64,000 nt of DNA from CAVRGQ01 sp963720785. GTDB lineage: Bacteria; Actinomycetota; Acidimicrobiia; IMCC26256; DASPTH01. The translations under genes were made by a program, and so were the position numbers. The notes under the pieces were generated by a model, which saw only the letters and a program-made list of their open reading frames with translations, ran no database searches and was not told where the DNA came from. Every line of letters begins with the position of its first letter. Positions within the stretch are counted from its first letter, which is position 1. The stretch is from the NCBI GenBank assembly GCA_963720785.1, contig CAVRGQ010000009.1:744001-808000 (forward strand), in the 5' to 3' direction. Of this stretch, positions 44,418-52,432 are shown piece after piece.

Positions 44418-45010
44418 CCCAATTCGTCCGGGCGAGGCCCCACGCCGTCGGGGCCGATCCCGTCGGGCGGCCACACCGGCAGGCCCTTGGCCTCGGCGGT
44501 GAGCCCCGTGGAGTTCGTCACCGCCGCGAACATCAGGTAGCCGGGCACGAGGTAGAGCAGCTCGTAGCGGCGCGCGACGTCGGGGAAGCGCTCCTCCACC
44601 GCGGCCATGGTGGCTGCCGCGAGGCTGCCGTGGTCGACGAACTCGTCGACGACGCGGGCGATCAACGCGTGGTCGCCCTCCAGATCCGTGTCCGGCGACG
44701 TGGTGCGGATCGCGAGCACGTCGTCGCGCGTCACGCCGATGCTGCGCGCCAGGCCGTAGTGGTTGGCCCACTCCAGCGACTGCCCGGCGCGCCACATCGT
44801 GCGCAGGATCGCCAGCTCCCGCAGGTGCGGATCGAGGCGGGCCTGGAACACGAACGTGTCGAGCCACTGCTCGAAGAAGGCGCTGAGCTGTTCGTCGTCG
44901 AGCTCGGGGCCGCCCTCGCCGCGCGTCCGGGTGAGTGCGATGACCTCGGCGCCCGAGCGCGGCACTGCAGGGTGCTCGGCGGTGAGCCGGTCGTCGGTGC
45001 CCGCGCTCAC
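44414..45010 (-). CDS. Carboxymuconolactone decarboxylase-family protein
   Basis: A 198-residue CMD-like protein. The key block is LRELAILRTMWRAGQSLEWANHYGLAR, given here by its residues E-W-x2-H, the same pattern as the gene at 2860. No CxxC is present. GTG 45010 overlaps the stop of the SDR upstream (GTGA) and its own stop overlaps the SnoaL start, so three genes are translationally coupled. A role in processing a ring-cleavage or lactone intermediate is inference. Confidence 0.8.
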   Translation of the reverse strand: MSAGTDDRLTAEHPAVPRSGAEVIALTRTRGEGGPELDDEQLSAFFEQWLDTFVFQARLDPHLRELAILRTMWRAGQSLEWANHYGLARSIGVTRDDVLAIRTTSPDTDLEGDHALIARVVDEFVDHGSLAAATMAAVEERFPDVARRYELLYLVPGYLMFAAVTNSTGLTAEAKGLPVWPPDGIGPDGVGPRPDELG

Positions 45011-45825
45011 TGCAACTGCTCGAAGAGGGCCGCGAGCTCCTCCATCGTCTCCGGAACCGGGCCCCTCGGCGCGGTGGGCACCATCTGCACCAGCTCGAAT
45101 TGGCAGCCGGCAGGGAGGGTGACCATGTGCGCGACCGCATCGGCGACCATGTCGGGCGTCATCGCCCCGGTGTGGCGCAGCAGTCCCCGGCGGAACCACA
45201 ACTCCGACGACGTGAAGACGCGGCCTGTCTCCATCTCCTTGGTGGCGAAGTCGGTGCCGATCGTCTCCCCACAGCGGAACGTGGACACGCGGATGCCGGT
45301 GCCCTCCAGCTCCTGCTTGAGGATCCGGGCTGCATGCTCGGCGCCCGCGTTCGACGCGGCGTACGGAAGGTGGTGGACCCACGGCAAGACCGCGGCGAGC
45401 GACGTGACGAAGACGATGTCGGCGACACCCTCGTCCTGTTGCCGCATCGTCTGGATCGCGCGGCGCGCCACGTAGAGCGAACCGAGCAATTTCGTGTTGA
45501 CCTCGGTGGCGATCTCCTCGGGCGAGAAGTCGTCCATGTCGCCGTAACGGGCGACCGCTGCGTTGTTGATCGCGACCGACACCGGCCCGAGCTCCGCTTC
45601 GGCGCCGGCGAAGAATTCGTCGACCGACGCGGGGCTGCTCACGTCGAGCGCACCCGCGAACGGCGTGCCGCCGGCTTCACGGACGAGTTGCGCGGTCTCC
45701 TGCAACTTCTCGACGCGGCGGCCGCCGATCGCGACCGACCACCCCAGTGAGGCGAACTTCACCGCCATGGCCTGGCCGATGCCGGTGCCGGCACCCGTCA
45801 CCACGGCAACCCGGTGTTCCGTCAT
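45007..45825 (-). CDS. SDR-fold protein lacking the catalytic lysine
   Basis: A 272-residue SDR. The cofactor motif VVTGAGTGIGQAMAVKF, GGRRVEKL and NNAAVARYG are normal, and Ser142 is in FVTSLAAVLP. The expected YxxxK is Y155-A-A-S-N159: the lysine codon position reads AAC. With Lys missing, dehydrogenase activity would be weak or lost unless AAC is a sequence error for AAG. The protein ends with an extra helix (ETMEELAALFEQLQ). ATG 45825; the CoA-transferase lies 46 bp upstream. Confidence 0.85.
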   Translation of the reverse strand: MTEHRVAVVTGAGTGIGQAMAVKFASLGWSVAIGGRRVEKLQETAQLVREAGGTPFAGALDVSSPASVDEFFAGAEAELGPVSVAINNAAVARYGDMDDFSPEEIATEVNTKLLGSLYVARRAIQTMRQQDEGVADIVFVTSLAAVLPWVHHLPYAASNAGAEHAARILKQELEGTGIRVSTFRCGETIGTDFATKEMETGRVFTSSELWFRRGLLRHTGAMTPDMVADAVAHMVTLPAGCQFELVQMVPTAPRGPVPETMEELAALFEQLQ

Positions 45826-45871
45826 GATCCCCCCAGATCGTTCACTGTGCTTCGCGGTGGTGTGCGACCCG

Positions 45872-47086
45872 TCAGGCGACGATGCCGCGCACCTTGAGAT
45901 CGATGAGCGCGTCCCAGTCGAGCCCCAGCTCGAGCAGCACGTCGTCACCCTGCTCGTGGAAGGTGGGCGCGCGCAAGGCGGGCGCGTCGGCGCCGCCGAA
46001 GCGGATCGGCGGCGAGGTGAGGCGGAACGGCTTGCCGTTCGCGGCTTCGTAGTCGCGCACGTACCCGTTGGCGAGCACCTGCGGGTCGTTCGCCAACTCG
46101 AGCACGTTCTGCACCACGGTCCACTGCCCGCTGAAGTTCGCGAGCAACTCGCGCCACTCTGCGAGCGTGCGCTTCGAGAACTCGTCCTGCAGCGCGGCCG
46201 CGGCCGCCGCGACGTTGGCGGTGAGCCCGGCGAAGTCGGCGAAGCGCGGGTCGTCGGCGAGGTCGGCGCGACCGACGAGGTGGCAGAACTCGGGCCAGTA
46301 CTTCGCCACCTGCAGGCAGCACAGGTTGACTGCACGCGCGTCGGCCGTCCAGTAGGAGGCGACCAGCGGGTTGTAGGGCACGCCGGGCAACGGCGGCACC
46401 CACGGAGTGCCGTGCTGCAACGACATCGCGATCGCGAAGCTCATCGCGAAGGTGCCGACGCCGAGGAGCGACACGTCGACGGTGGTGGCCTCACCCGTGC
46501 GCTCCCGGTGGTACAGCGCGCCCATGATCCCGCCGGCGATGGTGAGCCCGCCGATGGTGTCGCCGTAGGCGCCGGACGGCGGGTTGGGTACCTCGTCGGG
46601 GTGCGCGATCGCCGCATTCATCGCCATGCCGGTGCGGCACCAGAACGAGAGGATGTCGTAGCCGCCCATGTTGGCGTCGGGGCCCTCGTTGCCCTGGCCG
46701 GTGCCCATCACGTAGATGATCCCGGGGTTCTGCGCCTTGATGTCGTCGACGTCGATGCGCAGCTTCTTGCGCACCTCCGGCACCTTGTTCACCAGGAACA
46801 CGTCGCAGGTGGACGCCAGCTTGTAGAGGATGTCGAGGCCCTCGGGCGTCGCGAGGTCGAGGCCCACGGACTTCTTGCCGCGGTTGGCGTGCTCGAACGT
46901 GACGTGCACCGACGGGTCGATGTCCTGGAAACCCGCCGACTCGATGCCGCGCATCGCGTCGCCGCGCACCGCGTGCTCGACCTTGATCACCTCGGCGCCC
47001 CACTCGGCGAGGATCGCCGAAGCCGCCGGCACGAACGTCTGCTCCGCCACCTCGAGGATGCGGACTCCGGTCATCACCTGCGTCAT
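45872..47086 (-). CDS. Family III CoA-transferase (CaiB/BaiF), paralogue 3
   Basis: A 404-residue enzyme with LEVAEQTFVPAASAI, AEWGAEVIKVEHAVRGDAMRG, the catalytic Asp in AYGDTIGGLTIAGG and the ending LDWDALIDLKVRGIVA. It is close to the genes at 13662 and 20404. The first seven codons (MTQVMTG) are part of a 20-bp unit that is repeated twice more directly upstream, creating two short upstream reading frames. ATG 47086 is the only one of the three starts that opens the long frame. Confidence 0.92.
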   Translation of the reverse strand: MTQVMTGVRILEVAEQTFVPAASAILAEWGAEVIKVEHAVRGDAMRGIESAGFQDIDPSVHVTFEHANRGKKSVGLDLATPEGLDILYKLASTCDVFLVNKVPEVRKKLRIDVDDIKAQNPGIIYVMGTGQGNEGPDANMGGYDILSFWCRTGMAMNAAIAHPDEVPNPPSGAYGDTIGGLTIAGGIMGALYHRERTGEATTVDVSLLGVGTFAMSFAIAMSLQHGTPWVPPLPGVPYNPLVASYWTADARAVNLCCLQVAKYWPEFCHLVGRADLADDPRFADFAGLTANVAAAAAALQDEFSKRTLAEWRELLANFSGQWTVVQNVLELANDPQVLANGYVRDYEAANGKPFRLTSPPIRFGGADAPALRAPTFHEQGDDVLLELGLDWDALIDLKVRGIVA

Positions 47087-47126
47087 CCGGTCATCACCTG
47101 CGTCATCCGGTCGTCACCTGCGTCAT
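47067..47126 (-). repeat. Three 20-bp tandem repeats covering the CoA-transferase start
   Basis: Units 47067-47086, 47087-47106 and 47107-47126 read ATGACGCAGGTGATGACCGG on the reverse strand; the outermost has one change (GTGACG). Because 20 is not a multiple of 3, the two upstream ATGs encode MTQVTTG and MTQVMTG and stop at TGA codons that overlap the next ATG (ATGA). The third ATG starts the CoA-transferase. Confidence 0.85.
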
Positions 47127-47141
47127 CGTGGGAGGTCTCCC

Positions 47142-47825
47142 CTACTTCTTCTTCGTCTTCTTCGTGGTGGTCGCGTCGTTGAGGCCGAGTGCATTGCCCC
47201 AGAGCAACGAGAGCTGCTCGACGACGTGGTCGAAGTCATAGTCGCAATAGCCCTGCACGAGCCAGAGCTCGGCGAAGCGGGCGACCATCGCGCCGAGCGC
47301 GTCGGCCGCGAGCTTGGGGTCGATGGCCGGGTCGACGCGACCATCCTCCTGCCAGTGGCGGATCGCGGCCTCCGACCGGTCGCCGAAGAAGCGGAATCGG
47401 TCGGCCCGCACCTCGCGCACGTGCTCGTCGTAGCGCGACACCTGCTCGATCACGCCCATGAGCGCCGCTTCGTCGCGATAGCGCTCGAGGTAGCGACGGT
47501 TCGCCTCCTCGATGCGCACGCTCAGGGATGCGTCGTGGCCGGTCGCGGTCGGGTCGTCGGGCGGCGCGGTGAGGCGCGTCTCCTGCAGCTCCGCGACCTC
47601 GCGGAACAGCTGCTCCTTCGACTCGAAGTAGTGGTAGTAGGAGCCGTGCGAGACGCCGGCTTCCTTGGCGATGTCGGTGATGCGCGCCTCGAGGAAGCCG
47701 TCGCGCTCGAACACCACCTTCGCCGCATCCACGAGGCGGGCGCGGGTCTCCGCGCCGCGACGGGATCGCCCGCCGGCGGCCTTCCTGGGGGATTCCTGCG
47801 CGTCATGATCGGCTGTGGTCGTCAC
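47142..47825 (-). CDS. TetR/AcrR-family transcriptional regulator
   Basis: A 227-residue regulator. The helix-turn-helix is ITDIAKEAGVSHGSYYHYF followed by ESKEQLFREVAEL. The C-terminus ends in a lysine-rich tail (TTTKKTKKK). It sits between a SnoaL-like gene (2-bp gap) and CoA-transferase 3 in one operon, so it probably autoregulates the operon. A candidate site is the GTCGACGTCGAC palindrome at 48344-48355. The start is GTG at 47825. Confidence 0.9.
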   Translation of the reverse strand: MTTTADHDAQESPRKAAGGRSRRGAETRARLVDAAKVVFERDGFLEARITDIAKEAGVSHGSYYHYFESKEQLFREVAELQETRLTAPPDDPTATGHDASLSVRIEEANRRYLERYRDEAALMGVIEQVSRYDEHVREVRADRFRFFGDRSEAAIRHWQEDGRVDPAIDPKLAADALGAMVARFAELWLVQGYCDYDFDHVVEQLSLLWGNALGLNDATTTKKTKKK

Positions 47826-47827
47826 GG

Positions 47828-48280
47828 TCAGGACTCCGCGCGCTCCTGGCCGCCGACGAAGCGCGCCGGGTCGTGGGCGTTGCCGTGGTCGAAACCACCG
47901 CTCTTGCGCATGAAGGTGGTCGAACGGCGCCGGATCCGCCAGCCCTTGTCGGTGCGCACGTACTCGTCGTCGTACCAGGCGATGCGCATCGAGTGGTCGG
48001 TCTGGATGATGAACACGTAGTGCTGCACGCCGGTGGCGTGGTCGGGACCGTCGAACGTGACGACCGGCGGATTGCCGATGTACTGCCCCGGAGGCGCGCT
48101 CTCGAGCAGCATCGGGAAGGCGTCGAGGCCGTAGGGCGTGCCGAACGCGTTGTACTCGCCGTCGTCGGTGAACACGTCGAGCCAGGTGTCCATGTCCTTG
48201 ACCTTGCGCGCCGAGTACATCATGTAGCGGGCGCAGAGCTGGCCGAGCTCGACGAGATCCGAGAGCTCCTGCTGGTCCAT
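47828..48280 (-). CDS. SnoaL-like/NTF2-fold protein
   Basis: A 150-residue protein with LGQLCARYMMYSARKVKD, WLDVFTDDGEYNAFG and RIAWYDDEYVRTDKGWRI, the usual layout of SnoaL-type NTF2 folds. It is the first gene of the operon that continues through TetR, CoA-transferase, SDR, CMD and a second SnoaL gene. The enzymatic role is unknown. ATG 48280 starts MDQQELSDLVELG. The promoter region upstream holds a palindrome and repeat copy 5. Confidence 0.82.
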   Translation of the reverse strand: MDQQELSDLVELGQLCARYMMYSARKVKDMDTWLDVFTDDGEYNAFGTPYGLDAFPMLLESAPPGQYIGNPPVVTFDGPDHATGVQHYVFIIQTDHSMRIAWYDDEYVRTDKGWRIRRRSTTFMRKSGGFDHGNAHDPARFVGGQERAES

Positions 48281-48343
48281 GGTTCCTCCTGGGGCGACTT
48301 CGGCAGTGGCGACGAGCGGGGGCCAGCCTCGCGCAGAACCTTG

Positions 48344-48355
48344 GTCGACGTCGAC
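48344..48355. promoter_or_regulatory. GTCGACGTCGAC palindrome upstream of the SnoaL-TetR operon
   Basis: A perfect 12-bp palindrome 64-75 bp upstream of the operon start at 48280. It belongs to the same core as the motifs at 26974, 33253, 38421 and 42951. The operon encodes a TetR regulator, the most direct candidate binder. Confidence 0.3.
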
Positions 48356-48380
48356 TCAGGCTTGCCTCGCGCGGCCCGCT

Positions 48381-48433
48381 CGTTTTGGCGTCAACAGATG
48401 TCGCCAGGGCGACGCGTGGTGACGCCGAAACAG
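48381..48433. repeat. Dispersed palindromic element, copy 5 (degenerate)
   Basis: CGTTTTGGCGTCA (48381-48393) pairs imperfectly with TGACGCCGAAACAG (48420-48433); two bases of the right arm have changed. The centre has GTCGCCAGGGCGACGC, in the same orientation as copies 1 and 2. It lies directly 3' of the thioesterase stop (48435). Confidence 0.75.
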
Positions 48434-48434
48434 A

Positions 48435-49214
48435 TCAGGACCAGACGTGGGCGGTGGCCAGCACCGCGAGCTTGTCGCCGTCGCCCTCGTCACGCACTTC
48501 GATGTTGGCGACCTCGCCGACGATCTCCGCGCGGGCGACGGCCGGCCCCATCCGCACCGGCCGCAGGTAGCGCAGCGCGAGGTGCGACAGCCCGTGCCCG
48601 CCGGTCGCCGACAAGGCGGCCTCCTCGGCGACGAGCGCGAGGAGTCCCCCGTTGAGCGTGTTCGACGCATTGCCGCCGTCGGCACGACGGGGCAGCCGCG
48701 CGACCCCAGGCGCGTCGCGCGTGCAGCCCGCCCGTTCGGCGAAGGGCACGCTCATGCGGATCGGGCTGCGCCAGTCGAGCCGGTCGGTGGTGATCGACAG
48801 CTCGGTGTTCGGCGACTTCATGAACGACGCGTGGGCGATGGCGATCGGGCCACCGTCGACGTCGGTGAACTCGACCGTGGCGACGAGCACGGTGTTGCCC
48901 GCCTTGGCGAGGCGGCCGACGATGTGCAGCTCGTGGAGACCGACCGGTTCGCGGTACACGTCGACGCCGAGCTCCAGCGTGACCGGCACCCGCGGCGCCA
49001 ACTGCGGGACGACGAGATGGCCGGCGACGGTGTCGGCCCACACCGCGAGCACCGAGGTGCGCATCACTTCGGTGCCGGGCAGGAGCATTGCGTCGAGCAC
49101 CGGGCCGACCGCCCGCTGCACGTCGACGCCGCTCTCGGTGCTGGGCCACAGGTCGAGCCCGAGCTCGAGGAGCATGTGGTGCGCGGGCTGCTCGCCGGCT
49201 TCGGTGTTCGCCAT
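48435..49214 (-). CDS. Hotdog-fold acyl-CoA thioesterase
   Basis: A 259-residue double-hotdog protein. The second half shows NASNTLNGGLLALVAEEAAL and SHLALRYLRPVRMGP, the PaaI-like pattern with Asn/Gly and Glu in the catalytic helix. The first half is diverged (LAVWADTVAGHLVVP). It probably hydrolyses an aryl- or acyl-CoA to release CoA. ATG 49214 starts MANTEAGEQPAHH. It is divergent from the unknown gene at 49296. Confidence 0.8.
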   Translation of the reverse strand: MANTEAGEQPAHHMLLELGLDLWPSTESGVDVQRAVGPVLDAMLLPGTEVMRTSVLAVWADTVAGHLVVPQLAPRVPVTLELGVDVYREPVGLHELHIVGRLAKAGNTVLVATVEFTDVDGGPIAIAHASFMKSPNTELSITTDRLDWRSPIRMSVPFAERAGCTRDAPGVARLPRRADGGNASNTLNGGLLALVAEEAALSATGGHGLSHLALRYLRPVRMGPAVARAEIVGEVANIEVRDEGDGDKLAVLATAHVWS

Positions 49215-49295
49215 CGGCCGCGCACGGTACCAACCGCCTCCCTCCGGTCCCCACCCGGTGTGGCAGGCTGCGCGCCGGACCGAGGAGGAACCGAG

Positions 49296-50357
49296 ATGCC
49301 GTACGGACCGTGGGACGAGTACTTCGTCCACCAGTTGCCGAGCACGCTGGACGTGGTGCACGACAGCGACCCGAGCTGGTCGGACCGCTGCTACTTCAAC
49401 GTCCACGCGCCCGACGACTCGTTGCTGATCGTCACCGGGTACGGCAACAACCCCAACCAGCAGCGGGCCCACGGCTACGCGAAGGTGACCCTCGCCGACG
49501 GGCGCCACTGGGACCTCGACGCGCATCGTCACTGCAGCACCGACCGCGGCGACCTGTACGCGGGTCCGATGCGCTGGACGTGCGTCGAGCCGCTGCAGCG
49601 CTGGAAGCTCGAGGTCGGCCCCAACGACTCCGGCATCGAGTGGGAGTTGGAGTACCAGTCGAAGGCCCCGATGTGGGAGCTGCTGCCGCTGCGCATCCGC
49701 AAGCGCGGCCGCACCCTCGCCGACATGCACCACATCAAGCAGCCCGCCCGCTACACGGGCTGGGTGTCGGTCGACGGCGACCGCATCGAGATCGACGGTT
49801 GGACCGGCGGGCGCGACCGCACCTTCGGCGTGCGCGTGTCCGACCAGGTCGACTTCTGGTTGTGGTTCGAGGCGGTGTTCGAGGACCGTGCCATCGAGGC
49901 CTGGGTGTTCGAGTCGGCCGACGGTGAGGTGCAGTACGTCGACGGCGGGTTCACCCACGACGACGGCACCTTGTCGAAGCGGTTCACCAAGTTCGAGCAC
50001 GACATCCACTTCGACGGCGACAAACGGCGTCCGGCGTCGGCCGACATCGTCTTCACCGACGAGGACGGCAAGCGGTACGCGGTCACGGCGACTGCGAAGC
50101 AGCAACTCGTGAACGTGTACTACGGCATCGGCCAGCCCAACCGCGTGGTTGGCGACAACGGCGTGATCCACGCGCGCTGGGATGCGTCGAAGCCCGAGGA
50201 TCTCGCGATCGCCGAAGGCGGCGCGATGTCGATGGACCAGCTCATGCACTTCGAGTGCGACGGCATGCACGGCGCCGGCATCTTCGAGTTGTTCGCGATG
50301 GGCGACGGCTGTCCCCGCTACTCCAACTGGCCGCCGGTCTCGATGCCGAAGCACTGA
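49296..50357 (+). CDS. Conserved protein of unknown function, beta-rich
   Basis: A 353-residue protein that I cannot assign to a named family with confidence. It is rich in Trp and aromatic beta-strand patterns (LEVGPNDSGIEWELEYQSK, ADMHHIKQPARYTGWVSVDG, YVDGGFTHDDGTLSKRFT), suggesting two lipocalin- or CrtC-like beta-barrels. There is no signal peptide or membrane segment. GAGGAGGA precedes the ATG. A binding or isomerase/hydratase role for a hydrophobic compound would suit the context, but no catalytic motif is visible. Confidence 0.75.
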   Translation: MPYGPWDEYFVHQLPSTLDVVHDSDPSWSDRCYFNVHAPDDSLLIVTGYGNNPNQQRAHGYAKVTLADGRHWDLDAHRHCSTDRGDLYAGPMRWTCVEPLQRWKLEVGPNDSGIEWELEYQSKAPMWELLPLRIRKRGRTLADMHHIKQPARYTGWVSVDGDRIEIDGWTGGRDRTFGVRVSDQVDFWLWFEAVFEDRAIEAWVFESADGEVQYVDGGFTHDDGTLSKRFTKFEHDIHFDGDKRRPASADIVFTDEDGKRYAVTATAKQQLVNVYYGIGQPNRVVGDNGVIHARWDASKPEDLAIAEGGAMSMDQLMHFECDGMHGAGIFELFAMGDGCPRYSNWPPVSMPKH

Positions 50358-50378
50358 GCGCCGGGCGATGGCGGTGTT

Positions 50379-50963
50379 TCAGGCGGCGGCGAGCAGCGGC
50401 CGGAGCTCGCCGAGCCAGGCCTCGTAGCCGTCACCGTTGAGGTGCAGCGAGTCGCTCGTGTAGGCGGCGCGCAGGCCCCCGGCGCCGTCGGCGAGGGCGG
50501 GCCAGAGATCGAGCCAGGTGGCACCGGCGTCGCGGGCGACTGCTGCGTACTCGTGGTTCAGCGCCTGCACCTGGTCCGCGAAGCTCGCGCGCCGGGGCAT
50601 GACGCTGTTGACGATCAGTCGCGCCTCGGGCGCGCGCCGCTGCAGCTCGCGCACGAGGCCGCGGAACTGCGCGGCGATCACCGGCACCTCGTGCGACGGC
50701 CCGATCCCGCTCAGGTCGTTGGTGCCGACGAGCAGGGAGATCACCGTCGGATCGTTCACCGCGCTGTCGAGGCGCGCCTGCACCTCGTGCACGGTGTCGC
50801 CGCCGATGCCCCGGTTCAGCGTGGGCACCTCCGGCAGCCACTCGTGCCACATGCCCTGCTCGGTGATGCTGTCGCCGAGGAAGAGGACGCACCCGCTCGG
50901 GAGCGGCAGGTGCTCGAACTGCGACCGTCGCATCGCCTTCGACGACGCCAGCAGTCGTCGCAT
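50379..50963 (-). CDS. SGNH/GDSL-family esterase
   Basis: A 194-residue SGNH hydrolase. Block I with the nucleophile is VLFLGDSITEQGMW, block II GIGGDTV, block III VGTNDLSG and block V DSLHLNGDGYEAWL with the Asp and His. It resembles acyl-glucose/acetylxylan esterase-like GDSL proteins and could deacetylate sugars in the xylose/glycoside locus. ATG 50963 is used; an internal ATG at 50933 is possible. It follows xylulokinase on the same strand after 67 bp. Confidence 0.9.
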   Translation of the reverse strand: MRRLLASSKAMRRSQFEHLPLPSGCVLFLGDSITEQGMWHEWLPEVPTLNRGIGGDTVHEVQARLDSAVNDPTVISLLVGTNDLSGIGPSHEVPVIAAQFRGLVRELQRRAPEARLIVNSVMPRRASFADQVQALNHEYAAVARDAGATWLDLWPALADGAGGLRAAYTSDSLHLNGDGYEAWLGELRPLLAAA

Positions 50964-51030
50964 GAGTGGTCCCGATGCGACGAACACACGGTCGATCCCA
51001 CCGCGACAGTGTCGCTTCCCGAGAACTCGA

Positions 51031-52432
51031 TCACGAGTCCATCCTCCCCGACACCGCCTCGCGGTAGGCCGAGCGTACGGCGCCGGGATCGACTGCCGCG
51101 TCGGGCTCGACCACGCTCGCATCAGCGGGTGACCACTCACGCGCGACGTCGCCGACATCGCGGCCGGTGAGGACCGCGGCCGCCTGCACCGCCGCGCCGC
51201 GCGCGACGTACTCCGCGGGTTCGGGTACGAGTACGGGGCGCTGCAGCAGGTCGGCGAAGAGCTGCGGGTACACCGCCGAGCGAGCGCCGCCGCCGACGAG
51301 GAACACCCGGCCCGACCCGGTTCCGACACCCACGCCTGCCAGGGCGTCGAACGCCTCGAGCAGGTTGCAGACCACCCCTTCGTACGCGGCCCGGGCGAGG
51401 GTCTCGGGCGTGGTGTCGGAACGCAGCCCGCGGATCGTGCCGCTGGCGTCGGGCAGGTTGGGCGTGCGCTCGCCGTCGAAGTAGGGCACGAGCACCACAC
51501 CGCCGGCGCCGGCCGGCGCGCCGAGCGCCAGGCGTTCGAACTCCTCGCGGTCGCGACCGAGCAGCCGGGCCACCGTGTCGGTGACCTTCGTCGCGTTCAG
51601 CGTGCAGACCAACGGCAGGAAGCGCCCGGTCGCGTCGGCGAAGCCGGCGACCGCACCCGATGGGTCGCTCGTTGCGTGCGACGACACCGCGAAGACCGTG
51701 CCCGAGGTGCCGAGGGAGATGGCGACGTCGCCCTCTTGCAACCCGAGCCCGAGGGCGGCACCCATGTTGTCCCCGGTCCCCGGCCCGACCACGACCTCGC
51801 CGCGGAGCCCGGCCGCCTCGCCGGCTCCGAGCACACGGGGCGCGACGTCAGGATCGAGGCCGAGCAACGCGAACACCTCGGCCACGTATCCGCCGGCCGA
51901 CGGCGACCAGTAGCCCGTACCCGATGCGTCGCCGCGATCGGTGACCAACGCGCCGGTGAGTTGCAGGGTGAGCCAGTCGTGCGGCAACAACACGTGCGCC
52001 ACCCGTTCGAACACTTCGGGCTCCCGGTCGCGCAGCCATGCGAGCTTGGTGACCGTGAACGACGCCACCGGCACCGACCCCACGGCATCCGCCCACCAGC
52101 GTCGCGCCCTCCGAGCGCACCAACGCCTCGGCCTGCGGGGCGGACTCGGTGTCGTTCCAGAGCTTGGCGGGCCGCAAGACCTGCAGGTCGCCGTCGAGCA
52201 CGACCATGCCGTGTTGTTGTCCGGCCACCGAGATCGCCGCAATCCCGTCGCCGTGCTCGGCGAGCAACGACGACAGCGCGCCCCACCACGCAGCAGGGTC
52301 CTGCTCACTGCGCGGCGGGGTGGTCGGCGGGTGCGGCCGCTGGCCCGAGCGGACGAGCGCCCCCGTGTCGGCGTCGCGCACCTCGAGCTTGCACGACTGC
52401 GTCGACGAGTCGACGCCCGCGACCAGCGGCAT
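51031..52432 (-). CDS. xylB: Xylulokinase (frameshifted)
   Basis: About 466 residues of the FGGY kinase family. The N-terminal phosphate-binding loop is LVAGVDSSTQSCKLEVRD; AISVAGQQHGMVVLD, LWNDTES, VGSVPVASFTVTKLAWL and GPGTGDNMGAALG follow, and the C-terminal adenosine motif is RVFLVGGGARSAVYPQLFA. It phosphorylates D-xylulose to xylulose-5-phosphate. The frame breaks at 52099-52100, where the reverse strand reads ACGCTGG; ACG or ACC before TGG restores EGATWWADAVGSVP. ATG 52432 overlaps the xylA stop (ATGA). Confidence 0.92.

Noticed and set aside
47067..47126. Short CRISPR-like array
   Set aside because: The 20-bp units are directly abutting with no spacers and cover a start codon; no cas gene is present.
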